From Streptomyces monashensis (GTDB taxonomy: Bacteria; Actinomycetota; Actinomycetes; Streptomycetales; Streptomycetaceae), in the NCBI RefSeq assembly GCF_001866665.1, contig NZ_MLYO01000013.1, positions 1 to 64,000 on the forward strand: 64,000 bases of DNA. The letters run 5' to 3'. Shown here one piece after another: positions 54,514 to 63,974 of this stretch. A model generated the notes under the pieces. That model was given only the letters and a program-made list of their open reading frames with translations, was not told the DNA's origin and made no database searches. The translations under genes were made by a program, and so were the position numbers. Position 1 is the first letter of the stretch; every line of letters starts with the position of its first letter.

Positions 54514-56322
54514 TCAGCCGGCCGGCTCCAGCTGTGCGTCCCGGCGCACCAGGGCGGCATACCGCCCGTCCCGATCCAGCAGTTCCTCGTGCGTGCCGCG
54601 TTCGGCGACGCGGCCGGAGTCCAGCACCACGATCTGGTCGGCGTCCCGGATCGTGGACAGACGGTGGGCGATGGTGATCGTGGTCCGGTCGGCGGACAGG
54701 GCGTCGATGGCCTCCTGGACCGCGGCCTCCGTACGGGTGTCGAGCGCGCTGGTCGCCTCGTCGAGAATGAGGACCGGCGGATCGCGCAGAATGGTGCGGG
54801 CGATCGCGAGACGCTGCTTCTCGCCGCCGGAGAAGCGGTGGCCACGTTCACCGACGACGGTGTCGTAGCCGTCGGGCAGCGCGGCTATGTGGTCGTGTAT
54901 CTGCGCCGCTTCGGCCGCCGCGTGCAGTTCCTCGTCGGTGGCGTCCGGCTTGGCGAAGCGGAGGTTGTCGGCGACGGTGGCGTGGAAGAGGTACGTCTCC
55001 TGCGAGACGACGCCGACCGCGCGGGCGAGGGTGTCGAAGTCGAGGTCGCGGACGTCGACGCCGTCCAGCGTGACGCGGCCGCCGGTGACGTCGTAGAGCC
55101 GGGGCACCAGATAGCCGAGCGTGGACTTGCCAGCGCCGGTGGGGCCGACGACGGCGAGGCCGGTGCCCGCGGGCACGGTGATGTCGATGGCGTCGAGGAC
55201 CGGGCGGATCTTGTCGTCGCTGTCATAGCGGAACTCGACGTCTTCCAGCCGGACTTCGCCCTTGATCTGGTCGAGGTGAACGGGCCGCTCGCGCTCGGTG
55301 ATGTCGATCGGCAGGTCGAGGTACTCGAAGATGCGCTGGAAGAGCGCGAGGGAGGTCTGGATCTGGACGCCGGTCGCGAGCAGGCTCACGGCCGGGCGGA
55401 ACAGACCCTGCTGGAGCGAGACGAAGGCGACGATGGTCCCGAGCGAGACCTTCGGGCCGCCGAACTGGAGGGCCAGACCTGCGGTCCAGTAGATGACGGC
55501 CGGCATCGCGGCCATGACGATCGTGATCACGGCCATGCGCCAGCGCCCGGCCATGTTCGACCGCACCTCGAGGTCGACCAGGCTCTCGGACTCGTCGGCG
55601 AAGGACGCGGTCAGCGAGTCCGACCGGCCCATGGTGCGGCCGAGCAGGATGCCGCTGACCGAGAGCGACTCGGTGACCGTGGCGGCCATGGCGGCCATCT
55701 GCTTCTGGCGCTGCGTGGTGATCTTCTTGCGTTCGTTGCCCACGCGGCGGCTGATCCAGACGAACACCGGGAGCAGGAGCAACGAGACGATCGTGAGCCG
55801 CCAGTCGAGCGCGACCATCGCGACGATCGTGGCGACGACGCTGGTGGCGTTGGAGACCAGGGAGGTGGCCGTGGAGGTGACGGTGGCCTGCATGCCACCG
55901 ATGTCGTTGGCTATGCGGGACTGCACCTCGCCGGTGCGGGTGCGGGTGAAGAAGGCGAGCGACATGCGCTGGAGCCGGCCGTACACGGCCGTGCGCAGGT
56001 CGTGCATGACGCGCTGGCCGACGGTGGTCGAGATCAGCGTCTGGAGCACGCCGAAGACGCTGGACAGGACCGCACTGAGGATCATGCCGAGCGCGAGCAG
56101 GCTCAGCAGGCCGGTGCGACCCTGGGGAATGGCGACGTCGAGGGTCTCCTTCAGCAGGAACGGCGTGGCCACCGAGACCAGTGAGGCTGCGCCGACCAGC
56201 AGGCCTACGACGGCGAGCCGCCCGCGGTAGGGACGGAAGAGCCTCAGGATGCGGCGGACCTGCCGGGGCTGCTCCTTGGCGTCGGCAGGTGGGGTCCAGG
56301 ACGTTTCACGGTCGGGATGCAT
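54514..56322 (-). CDS. ABC exporter (half-transporter, MsbA/BmrA-like)
   Basis: 602 residues. Six membrane helices (residues ~35-330), then an NBD: Walker A GPTGAGKS at ~390-398, Q-loop VSQETYLFHATVADNLRF, signature FSGGEKQR near 497, Walker B LILDEATSALD and switch His ITIAHRLSTIRDAD. All sites intact, so it likely works as a homodimer exporting a hydrophobic compound. Divergent from a MarR regulator with a palindrome across both promoters. Confidence 0.93.
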   Translation of the reverse strand: MHPDRETSWTPPADAKEQPRQVRRILRLFRPYRGRLAVVGLLVGAASLVSVATPFLLKETLDVAIPQGRTGLLSLLALGMILSAVLSSVFGVLQTLISTTVGQRVMHDLRTAVYGRLQRMSLAFFTRTRTGEVQSRIANDIGGMQATVTSTATSLVSNATSVVATIVAMVALDWRLTIVSLLLLPVFVWISRRVGNERKKITTQRQKQMAAMAATVTESLSVSGILLGRTMGRSDSLTASFADESESLVDLEVRSNMAGRWRMAVITIVMAAMPAVIYWTAGLALQFGGPKVSLGTIVAFVSLQQGLFRPAVSLLATGVQIQTSLALFQRIFEYLDLPIDITERERPVHLDQIKGEVRLEDVEFRYDSDDKIRPVLDAIDITVPAGTGLAVVGPTGAGKSTLGYLVPRLYDVTGGRVTLDGVDVRDLDFDTLARAVGVVSQETYLFHATVADNLRFAKPDATDEELHAAAEAAQIHDHIAALPDGYDTVVGERGHRFSGGEKQRLAIARTILRDPPVLILDEATSALDTRTEAAVQEAIDALSADRTTITIAHRLSTIRDADQIVVLDSGRVAERGTHEELLDRDGRYAALVRRDAQLEPAG

Positions 56323-56388
56323 GGGCTCCTACGGAGATGGACGGGGGCCGGTAAGGAACCGGCCGACGATGACCGACTGATCATAGCT

Positions 56389-56411
56389 CATTGTTACCTA
56401 TACTCACAATG
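56389..56411. promoter_or_regulatory. MarR operator over divergent promoters
   Basis: Inverted repeat CATTGT-(11)-ACAATG. On the minus strand it covers a -35 TTGTGA followed after 18 bases by -10 TATGAT (plus-strand 56380-56385) of the exporter; on the plus strand it contains TATACT (56399-56404), a -10 for the MarR gene. Confidence 0.7.
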
Positions 56412-56436
56412 AATGTCGTCCTGATATTGTTCCCGC

Positions 56437-56886
56437 ATGAGCACCCCCGATTCCGACGGCCTGCTCGCCGAGCAACTGCTGCGGCTCACCCGACGTGTGC
56501 ACCGCATCCAGAAGCACCACCTGGAGCGGCGCGATCTGGGCGTCACCCCTGCCCAGTCCCGGCTGCTGCGCACCCTCGCGCACTACCCCTCGCCGCCGCG
56601 CATGGCCGACCTGGCCGAGCGCCTGGAGGTGGTGCCGCGCGCGGTCACGACGCTGGTCGACGGGCTGGAGGCGAGCGGGAAGGTACGACGGGCGGCGGAT
56701 CCCGCGAACCGACGCGTGACCCGGATCGAGCTGACCGACGAGGGGCGCGCGACCCTGCGCGAACTGCGCGGCGCGCGCCGCTCGGCGGCCGAGGAGATAC
56801 TGGCCCCGCTGACCGAGAAGGAGCGCGAGGTGCTCGGCGTACTGCTGGACACGCTGATCGACGGAGAGTCGGCCAAGAGCTGCTGA
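56437..56886 (+). CDS. MarR-family transcriptional regulator
   Basis: 149 residues. LAEQLLRLTRRVHRIQKHHLERRDLGVTPAQSRLLRTLAHYPSPPRMADLAERLEVVPRAVTTLVDGLEASGKVRR, then the wing DPANRRVTRIELTDEGRATL. Divergent from an ABC exporter with an operator between; very probably its repressor, relieved by the exported compound. Single Cys at the extreme C-terminus. Confidence 0.93.
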   Translation: MSTPDSDGLLAEQLLRLTRRVHRIQKHHLERRDLGVTPAQSRLLRTLAHYPSPPRMADLAERLEVVPRAVTTLVDGLEASGKVRRAADPANRRVTRIELTDEGRATLRELRGARRSAAEEILAPLTEKEREVLGVLLDTLIDGESAKSC

Positions 56887-57035
56887 CGACGGCACCCACC
56901 CCGCCGTCAGGGCCTACCCCCCTTGCCGCCGGATCGGCACCACGGCTTCCACCCCGGCCGCTCTGCGCTCTCCTCCCGACGGACTGCGGCACGGGCACTC
57001 CCGGGCAACGTCCGACTCGCGGAAGCCGAACGGGA

Positions 57036-57052
57036 CTTCTGCGATGCAGAAG
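57036..57052. terminator. Small hairpin between convergent genes
   Basis: CTTCTGC-GAT-GCAGAAG, perfect 7-bp stem with 3-base loop in the 270-base gap between the MarR gene and the convergent PNGase A-like gene. No T-run; a weak terminator at best. The rest of the gap holds no gene I can recognise. Confidence 0.35.
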
Positions 57053-57160
57053 GCGGCTCCGAATGCCGATCATCCGGGTGGCGCCGCCGGTACCTCCCGA
57101 GGCGCCCGTGTCACAGCCGCGCACATCATCCTGTGCGTGGCACATCCCGCACGGCCGTGC

Positions 57161-58771
57161 TCAGCACCGCTCGCGGTCCTCCGTCAGCACCCCTTGAGCC
57201 GTGGCCAGCGAACGGTCGTAGCAGCCGTCGGAGCCGTAGCGGCGGTAGCGCTCGCCGGATGTGCCGACCGCGTGCCGCTGCTCGCGCGGGACGTTGACCG
57301 TGTACGCCGCGTCGCCGCTGTAGGTGTCGTCGAGCCACGACCACGCGACGCTCCGGCCGTCCTGCCGCCGCGTCACCGACGCACGGTCGCCGAGCGTCAG
57401 CACCGTGCGCAGCCGGTTGTCCGACCCGATGGTCGTCGTGCCGTTCAGGGTGTACGTCCGCCGTGTGTGCGTCGCACCGGCGGGGGTGTGTCCGCCGGTG
57501 GTGACCGTCTCGTCGTCGGTCCAGGTCGCGTCCAGTCCGTCCGTGTTCTCACCCTCGGTCCACCGGTGCACGGAGGTGTTGGCGAGGGTGCGGCTGACGG
57601 TCGTCGTCACGCGGCCGTGCGAGGTGTCCAGGTATCCGGAGACGGTGAGCCGGTGTCCGGCCCGGGTGTTCACCCGGTTCTCCGAACCCGGGGTGTACGT
57701 GGAGGAGTTGACGAGGTCCGTCGCCGTGTCCGCGGTGAGCGCGCCGGTGACCTGGGCACGGTGCGCGTCCTGCCAGACCAGTACGTTCACCGGCGTGCTC
57801 CAGCCCGACTGCCCCGCGGGCACGCCGACGACGGAGACCTCGACGTGGTGCGGGCGGCCGTCGTTCAGCAGGCCCGCGAAGGGCGTGAGGTCGTACTGGA
57901 TGGGCCGCACGTCGAAGGCGCCCTGCGCCGGGATGACGTACCAGAGGAAGGGGTTGGACCAGCCGCCCGTCCAGACGTTCGGGAACGGCGCGGCGATTCC
58001 GGCGAGTCGGCCGTCGACCTTGACCTGCACCTCGCGATAGGGACCGTGATCGGCCTTGCAGGAGTACGAGGCCGGGTCGGCCACGGTCAGATACCAGAAC
58101 TCCTCGCAGCCGCCGCCCGAACCGGTCGCGTACACCTCGGCGACGATGCGCTCGCTGTTGCGAGGGGTGGTGAGGGTCGTGCCGTTCGGAGTGTCCGCGA
58201 GGGTGAGGACCCGGTCGGGGGTGCGCTCGGCGGGGCGGCCCGCGTAGAAGGTCAGCGTGACGTGCACGTCGATGACGCCGGTGTACGTGCCGTCCACCAC
58301 GTTGCCGATCAGCATCTCGACGTCCTGCGGGCTGCGAAAGGTGTCGCTGTAGCGAGTGACGTCCTTCTCGACGTGCCACGCGATGCCGTCGGGCGAGGGC
58401 TCCGGGGTGGAGGTGCGCAGGATCTCGACCCCGCCGACATGCAGATAGCCGAGCCTGTCGTACTGGCGGCCCTTCACCTTGCCGTCGAGGCTCAGGACGA
58501 CCTTGCTCCAGTGGTCGCCGCAGCCCTGGGGCGGGGCGTACGTGCCGCGATAGGGCGTGAAGTCGCGGAACCGGGCGTCGGCCAGGGTGACATGACACGA
58601 CGTGGTGTGCGGCCGGTCGACAGGCGGTGCGGCGGTAACCGGGTCGTGCCAGTCGGTTCCGAACTCGGTGGGCACGTCGGCCGCTTGAGCGGTGCCGGCG
58701 CCGGTGCCGAAGAGCGCGCTTGCCAGGAGGGCCACTCCGGCGAGCATGGACATGACTATCCGTCTTCTCAT
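57161..58771 (-). CDS. Secreted peptide-N-glycosidase A-like amidase
   Basis: 536 residues. Sec signal peptide (RRRIVMSMLAGVALLASALFG ... AQAA, cleavage near 30). DFTPYRGTYAPPQGCGDHWSKVVLSLDGKVKGRQYDRLGYLHVGGVEILRTSTPEPSPDGIAWHVEKDVTRY and the IGNVVDGTYTGVIDVHVTLTFY block match the PNGase A family (PF12222), known from plants, fungi and some bacteria; FPNVWTGGWSNPFLWYVIPAQGAFDVRPIQYDLTPF also fits. Such enzymes remove N-linked glycans from glycopeptides. Six Cys residues suggest disulfides. An extracellular role in using plant or fungal glycoproteins is plausible. Confidence 0.85.
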   Translation of the reverse strand: MRRRIVMSMLAGVALLASALFGTGAGTAQAADVPTEFGTDWHDPVTAAPPVDRPHTTSCHVTLADARFRDFTPYRGTYAPPQGCGDHWSKVVLSLDGKVKGRQYDRLGYLHVGGVEILRTSTPEPSPDGIAWHVEKDVTRYSDTFRSPQDVEMLIGNVVDGTYTGVIDVHVTLTFYAGRPAERTPDRVLTLADTPNGTTLTTPRNSERIVAEVYATGSGGGCEEFWYLTVADPASYSCKADHGPYREVQVKVDGRLAGIAAPFPNVWTGGWSNPFLWYVIPAQGAFDVRPIQYDLTPFAGLLNDGRPHHVEVSVVGVPAGQSGWSTPVNVLVWQDAHRAQVTGALTADTATDLVNSSTYTPGSENRVNTRAGHRLTVSGYLDTSHGRVTTTVSRTLANTSVHRWTEGENTDGLDATWTDDETVTTGGHTPAGATHTRRTYTLNGTTTIGSDNRLRTVLTLGDRASVTRRQDGRSVAWSWLDDTYSGDAAYTVNVPREQRHAVGTSGERYRRYGSDGCYDRSLATAQGVLTEDRERC

Positions 58772-58822
58772 GGCCGTGTTCTACGGGCAGTCGACCCCAC
58801 CCCGCAATGACGCCTCGTCGCG

Positions 58823-59566
58823 TCAGGCGCGCAATTCCCTCTCGTCCCCCATCACCATCATCGGATGCCGGGCCGGGTCGAGCGTGCGCAGCAGGAACTT
58901 CATCGCCCCCTTGGGCAGGCTGACACAACCGGACGTACCGTCGCCGTGATCGAGGTGCAGCCAGATACCGCCACCCCTCTCCTCGCCCAGCGGACGGGTG
59001 GGGTCGTGCGGGACGGTACCCGGCAGGCGGTTGTAGTCGATCGCGATGACGTAGTCGAAGACGTGGTCGTAGGCCACGGCGTTGACCGTCGGCGCGTAGG
59101 CCACGTAGTCCTGGTCGTACGGCAGCCTGCTGCCGGGATCGTCGAGCACACCACCCGCATCGGTGAGACCGAACACACCGACAGGGCTGCGGTCGTCGCC
59201 CGAATAGTGCTCCACGGTCCAGCCCTTCCGGCCATTGTGGGCGGCCCAACGGGCCACGCGCCGCCACTCCGGACCCTCCTTCATGTAGAACACGGCTGTG
59301 GAATCGGGTGAGTTCTCGCCCTGGCCGTACACCACGAGGACCTGACCGGTGTCGGCGGGGATCCGACGCTGGAGGCGCTCACCGACGTCCGGAATGCGGG
59401 TCGGATCGGTCGCGGGCAGCGCCGCCACGCCCGGAGCACGGAGACCCTGCGCACCGCCGGCGTCGACAGGGCCGGACGGTCCGTCGCCGCCGCACCCGGA
59501 AAGGGTCGCCAGGACAGCCCCGAAGGTCACCGCGGCCGCCACGAGCCGCACGCTGTAGATCTTCAC
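58823..59566 (-). CDS. L,D-transpeptidase-like (YkuD) lipoprotein
   Basis: 247 residues from GTG 59566. Signal peptide with lipobox TLSGCG. Domain: TGQVLVVYGQGENSPDSTAVFYMK, SPVGVFGLTDAGG, YDHVFDYVIAIDYN and the active-site segment HLDHGDGTSGCVSLPKGA, with the catalytic Cys in SGC. YkuD enzymes make 3-3 peptidoglycan cross-links or attach proteins to the wall; many members with this shortened motif are uncharacterised. Located on the outer face of the membrane. Confidence 0.82.
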   Translation of the reverse strand: MKIYSVRLVAAAVTFGAVLATLSGCGGDGPSGPVDAGGAQGLRAPGVAALPATDPTRIPDVGERLQRRIPADTGQVLVVYGQGENSPDSTAVFYMKEGPEWRRVARWAAHNGRKGWTVEHYSGDDRSPVGVFGLTDAGGVLDDPGSRLPYDQDYVAYAPTVNAVAYDHVFDYVIAIDYNRLPGTVPHDPTRPLGEERGGGIWLHLDHGDGTSGCVSLPKGAMKFLLRTLDPARHPMMVMGDERELRA

Positions 59567-59577
59567 AGGGCCATCGT

Positions 59578-59590
59578 GTCATCACATGAC
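59578..59590. promoter_or_regulatory. Small palindrome in the divergent promoter region
   Basis: GTCAT-CAC-ATGAC within an AT-rich stretch (59575-59625) between the transpeptidase and the ABC exporter genes. Possible operator; weak. Confidence 0.3.
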
Positions 59591-59871
59591 GATCGATAAT
59601 GTGACTAATACACTCCTTTCACCAGGTTGGCTGACAGCACAGCTCGGGTGACCTGCACAGGACCGGATCACCCTGCCGCCGAGGACGACCGGGCGGCCTG
59701 CGTGGATGTCAGCCTCGCCCCGGCCTCGAGGTCCCGATGGCCGGAAGCCGGTTGATTCGGCCGGCCCATCGGAAAAACCGTTTGAAATTCACCACTCTGC
59801 GACGCGAACCTTTCACGGCTTGTTGGCACATCCCTCCGCCTCCCCTCCCTGACACGAGCCACTGGGACGTC

Positions 59872-61677
59872 ATGCAGATTCAAGACCTTCCGTATTCCGA
59901 TCCGGGGGTACCGGACACGCGTTCGGGCCCTCGATTCCTGTGGTGGCTCTGGCGCAACCAACTCGGCGGACAGCTGAAGTCACTCACCTGGGGCCTGCTC
60001 CACTTCGTCTCCGTCTCAGCCCTGCCTTTCTGTGTCGGCCTGGCCGTGCAGGCCGTCGCCGACCGCTCCGGCACCCGGCTCGCCCTGACGGGTGGTCTGA
60101 TGCTGCTGTGCGGCACGGGCGTCGCCCTCGGCGACACCTTCCTGCACCGGGCCGCCGTCACCAACTGGATCACGGCCGCCGCCCGGGTCCAGCAACTGCT
60201 GGCCCGCAAGGCCTCTCAGCTCGGCTCCGCCCTGACCCGGCGGGTCGCCGCCGGCGAAGTGGTGGCCGTGTCCACCGGCGACGTCGAGAAGATCGGCTGG
60301 TTCGTCGAGGCGATTTCCCGGTTCACCGCCGCAGCGCTCACGGTCGTCGTGGTCGGTGTCGGCCTCCTCGTCTATCAGCCCGCCCTGGGCGTGGTCGTCG
60401 CGATCGGACTGCCGATCGTCGCCGTCTCCGTGCTGCCGCTGCTGCCCCGGGCCACGCGCCGCGCCGATGTGCAGCGCGAGAAGGCGGGCCGGGCCACCGA
60501 ACTGGCCTCGGACACGGTCGCCGGACTGCGCGTGCTGCGCGGCATCGGCGGCGAGGAACTGTTCCTCGACCGCTACCGCCGGGCCTCGCAGGAAGTACGG
60601 CACGCCGCCGTGCACAGCGCCCGGATGTGGTCACTGATCTCCGCCATCCAGGTACTGCTGCCCGGGCTGCTGCTCATCGCCGTCGTCTGGCACGGCATCC
60701 ATCTGGCCCGTCAGGGCCGGATCACGGTCGGCGAACTCGTCACCGTCTACAGCGCGGTCATGGTGCTCAACTACCCGCTGCGGCACTTCGAGGAAATCGC
60801 CATGGCGTACTCCTTCTCCCGCCCGTCGGCCAAACGGGCGGCACGGGTGCTGTCACTCGAGCGGCCCACGGCCACCGACGGCACCCGCGCGGCCGAAGTG
60901 CCGACCGGGGATCTGTACGACCCCGAGACCAAGCTGCTCGCTCCCGCCGGCCGGCTCACCGCCGTCGTGTGCGGCGATCCCGACGCGGCCGGACGCCTGG
61001 CGGAACGTCTGGGCGGCCACCCCGCCGAGCCGGGCCGCTCGGTGCTGCTCGGCGGGGTCGCCCTGGACGAACTTCCCCTGGACAGCGCCCGGACCGCCGT
61101 CCTCGTCCAGGACAAGGACCCGGTGCTGCTCTCCGGCACCCTGCGCCAACTGCTCGACGTGCCCGCTTCCGCGGCAGTGCCGGCCGAGGAAGCCCTGGCC
61201 GCGGCGCAGTGCGCCGACGTGCTGGACGCGCTCGTCCAGGGATCGGTGGACGCTGCCGACCCGATGGACGCCCGCATCACCGAGCGTGGCCGCTCCCTCT
61301 CCGGCGGCCAGCGCCAACGGCTCGCGCTGGCCAGGTCGTTGGTGACCGATCCCGAAGTGCTGGTGCTGGACGAGCCGACCTCCGCGGTCGACTCGCACAC
61401 CGAGGCCCGGATCGCGGACGGGCTCCAGCGGCTGCGCTCCGGCCGGACGACCGTGGTCTTCACGTCCTCGCCGCTGCTGCTCGACCGCGCGGACCGGGTC
61501 GCCCTGGTCCATGAGGGCGAGGTCGTGACGGTCGGCGTGCACCGCGACCTGGTCGACAGCGAGCCGCGGTACCGCGCGGTGGTGACACGGGAGACGGACG
61601 AGGAACTGGCCGCGACCGACGAAGAGGTCCTGCTGGACACCTTCCAGGAGCTGGAAGAGATCGAGGAGAGCGCATGA
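59872..61677 (+). CDS. ABC exporter subunit 1 with destroyed Walker A
   Basis: 601 residues from ATG 59872. Six membrane helices (~45-320). The NBD keeps a perfect signature SLSGGQRQRLALAR and Walker B VLVLDEPTSAVD, but the Walker A position reads VVCGDPDAAGRLAER without the GxxGxGKS loop, and the switch His is replaced (VVFTSSPLLLDRAD). It therefore cannot bind ATP normally and must pair with subunit 2, whose gene starts in its stop codon (ATGA at 61674). Unlike ordinary heterodimers, the loss affects the P-loop itself. Divergent from the transpeptidase gene. Confidence 0.9.
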   Translation: MQIQDLPYSDPGVPDTRSGPRFLWWLWRNQLGGQLKSLTWGLLHFVSVSALPFCVGLAVQAVADRSGTRLALTGGLMLLCGTGVALGDTFLHRAAVTNWITAAARVQQLLARKASQLGSALTRRVAAGEVVAVSTGDVEKIGWFVEAISRFTAAALTVVVVGVGLLVYQPALGVVVAIGLPIVAVSVLPLLPRATRRADVQREKAGRATELASDTVAGLRVLRGIGGEELFLDRYRRASQEVRHAAVHSARMWSLISAIQVLLPGLLLIAVVWHGIHLARQGRITVGELVTVYSAVMVLNYPLRHFEEIAMAYSFSRPSAKRAARVLSLERPTATDGTRAAEVPTGDLYDPETKLLAPAGRLTAVVCGDPDAAGRLAERLGGHPAEPGRSVLLGGVALDELPLDSARTAVLVQDKDPVLLSGTLRQLLDVPASAAVPAEEALAAAQCADVLDALVQGSVDAADPMDARITERGRSLSGGQRQRLALARSLVTDPEVLVLDEPTSAVDSHTEARIADGLQRLRSGRTTVVFTSSPLLLDRADRVALVHEGEVVTVGVHRDLVDSEPRYRAVVTRETDEELAATDEEVLLDTFQELEEIEESA

Positions 61678-63455
61678 TCGGCGTTGCGCCACCGGCGTAC
61701 GACCCGGCGGCCCCGACGACCGCCACCACCCTGCCCGTCGGCGCGAGCGCGACCGTGCGCGCCTACGTCACCGAGCTGTTCCGCCGGCACCGGCGGGCCT
61801 TCCTGTTGCTCGTCGCCGTCAACACGGTCGCCGTGATCGCCTCCATGGTGGGTCCGTACCTGCTCGGCGGCCTGGTCGAGCGGGTGTCCGACCGCTCGAG
61901 GGATCTCCAACTAGGCCTGACCATCGGGCTGTTCGCGCTCGCGCTGGCCGTCCAGGCCGTGTTCGTACGCCAGGTGCGGCTGCGGGGTGCGGTACTCGGC
62001 GAGCGGATGCTGGCCGACCTGCGCGAAGACTTCCTCGTCCGCTCCGTCGGGCTGCCGCCGGGCGTACTGGAACGGGCGGGCACCGGCGACCTGCTCTCCC
62101 GTATCACGACCGACATCGACCGGCTGGCCAACGCGATGCGCGAGGCCGTGCCGCAGCTGGCGATCGGTGTCGTGTGGGCACTGCTGCTGCTCGGCGGGCT
62201 CGTCGTGACGGCCCCGCCCCTGGCGGCCGCCGTGCTGCTCGCCGTCCCGGTGCTGCTGGCCGGATGCCGCTGGTACTTCAAACGGGCGCCCTCCGGCTAC
62301 CGCTCCGAGGCCGCCGGGTACGCCGCCGTCGCCGCCGCGCTCGCCGAGACCGTGGACGCGGGCCACACCATCGAGGCGCACCGCCTGGGCGCCCGCCGCG
62401 TCGCGCTGTCGGAGCGGAGGATCAAGGAGTGGACGGCTTGGGAGCGCTACACCCTGTGGTTGCGCTCCGTGCTGTTCCCGGTCATCAACGCCGTCCATAT
62501 CATCGTCCTCGGTTCGGTCCTCATGGTCGGCGGGGTCTTCGTTCTGCAGGGCTGGATCGATGTGGGCCGGCTGACCACCGGTGCCCTGATCGCGCAGATG
62601 CTGGTCGACCCGGTGAACCTGATCCTGCGCTGGTACGACGAGGTGCAGGTCGCCCAGGTGTCGCTGGCCCGGCTGGTCGGTGTGCGGGACATCGAACCGG
62701 ATGCCGGGGACGCCTCGCTGGATCCCGAAGGGCGGGAGGTGTCCGCCGACCGCGTGCACTTCGGCTACCGCAAGGGCGTCGACGTGCTGCGCGAGGTCTC
62801 GCTGGAGGTCGCGCCGGGCACCCGGCTGGCCCTGGTCGGTCCATCGGGGGCCGGCAAGTCCACGCTGGGCAGGCTGCTGGCCGGGATCTACGCGCCCCGG
62901 GACGGCACGATCACCCTGGGCGGCGCCGAGCTGTCCCACATGCCGGCCGAACGCGTCCGCTCGCACGTCGCCCTCGTCAACCAGGAGCACCACGTCTTCG
63001 TCGGCTCCCTGCGTGACAACCTCCTGCTGGCCCGCACCACAGCCACCGACGCCGAGCTGTGGGCGGCACTCGGGGCGGTCGACGCCAACGGCTGGGCGCG
63101 AGCCCTGGACGGCGGCCTGGACACCGAGGTCGGCTCGGGCGGCCTGACGCTCACCCCGGCACAGGCCCAGCAGATCGCGCTGGCCCGGCTGGTGCTGGCC
63201 GATCCGCACACGCTGGTCCTGGACGAGGCGACCTCGCTGCTCGACCCGCGTGCCGCCCGTCATCTGGAGCGTTCCCTGGCCCGCGTCCTGGACGGGCGCA
63301 CGGTGGTCGCCATCGCCCACCGCCTGCACACCGCCCACGACGCCGACGTGATCGCTGTCGTGGAGAACGGCCGCATCAGCGAGCTGGGCAGCCATGACGA
63401 GCTGGTCACGGCCGACGGCGCGTACGCGGCCCTGTGGCGCTCCTGGCACGGATGA
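61674..63455 (+). CDS. ABC exporter subunit 2 with degenerate signature motif
   Basis: 593 residues. Six membrane helices, then an NBD with intact Walker A GPSGAGKS, Q-loop VNQEHHVFVGSLRDNLLL, Walker B LVLDEATSLLD and switch His VVAIAHRLHTAHDAD, but the signature LSGGQ is LTPAQ (GGLTLTPAQAQQIALAR). With subunit 1 it builds one complete ATP site (its own Walker A/B and His with subunit 1's LSGGQ) and one dead site. 4-base overlap with subunit 1. Substrate unknown; RamA/B-like peptide exporters share the architecture, but no peptide gene is visible. Confidence 0.92.
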   Translation: MIGVAPPAYDPAAPTTATTLPVGASATVRAYVTELFRRHRRAFLLLVAVNTVAVIASMVGPYLLGGLVERVSDRSRDLQLGLTIGLFALALAVQAVFVRQVRLRGAVLGERMLADLREDFLVRSVGLPPGVLERAGTGDLLSRITTDIDRLANAMREAVPQLAIGVVWALLLLGGLVVTAPPLAAAVLLAVPVLLAGCRWYFKRAPSGYRSEAAGYAAVAAALAETVDAGHTIEAHRLGARRVALSERRIKEWTAWERYTLWLRSVLFPVINAVHIIVLGSVLMVGGVFVLQGWIDVGRLTTGALIAQMLVDPVNLILRWYDEVQVAQVSLARLVGVRDIEPDAGDASLDPEGREVSADRVHFGYRKGVDVLREVSLEVAPGTRLALVGPSGAGKSTLGRLLAGIYAPRDGTITLGGAELSHMPAERVRSHVALVNQEHHVFVGSLRDNLLLARTTATDAELWAALGAVDANGWARALDGGLDTEVGSGGLTLTPAQAQQIALARLVLADPHTLVLDEATSLLDPRAARHLERSLARVLDGRTVVAIAHRLHTAHDADVIAVVENGRISELGSHDELVTADGAYAALWRSWHG

Positions 63456-63476
63456 GGACCCGCCGGAGCGGCCGCC

Positions 63477-63516
63477 GACCGGTACCGCGGTGAGGCATCC
63501 ACTGCCGGTACCGGTC
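63477..63516 (+). terminator. Hairpin after the ABC exporter operon
   Basis: 11-bp perfect arms GACCGGTACCG / CGGTACCGGTC with an 18-base loop, 21 bases after the stop codon. Probable terminator. Confidence 0.6.
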
Positions 63517-63974
63517 GCCCCGATCATGGTGCTCCCGACGTCTCGGCCGCCCCGGCTGTCTGGGACCGGGATGGCTTCCGGGCCCGAGGGGGCTTCGGCT
63601 CCCGGGTTGCGGGGCGCCCGGGCCGGGGCCGACCACTCCGAGGCGCATGCCGCCACAGCCGGAGCCCGGACCGGCCGGGCCCCGGTGCACCGGCCCGCCA
63701 TGGGTCCTGCCCCAGCCAAGACATGAGGGGATCGGGACGCGGCGGGACGCGTCTCGGTGGGCCCTGCCGGGCACTCGTCTTCGCGCGCAGGCCTCCGCCG
63801 GGGCCCGTGCCGTTGCGCGGTCCCGAGCCGGGGTGGAAGGCTGGAGAGCGGCACCGGTTCGGGGAGCGTCGACGAACCGTCTGGTTCGCGGCGTGTGGCA
63901 CCCGTGCCGCACGTGTCGGCGGCCCGCCGCCCCGTGCGGTGGTACGCGGCCGTCCTCATCACCCGGAGGTACTC
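63517..63974. other. Intergenic region before the last gene
   Basis: 458 bases without a convincing reading frame on either strand; open frames here have Arg/Pro/Gly-rich translations of shadow type. GGAGG at 63965-63969 belongs to the gene that starts at 63975. Confidence 0.5.

Noticed and set aside
59567..63974. Possible ram/amf lanthipeptide (SapB-like) cluster around the two ABC genes
   Set aside because: The heterodimeric exporters are reminiscent of RamA/RamB, but no RamS-like small peptide with Ser/Cys repeats and no RamC-like kinase-cyclase is present in the flanking DNA.
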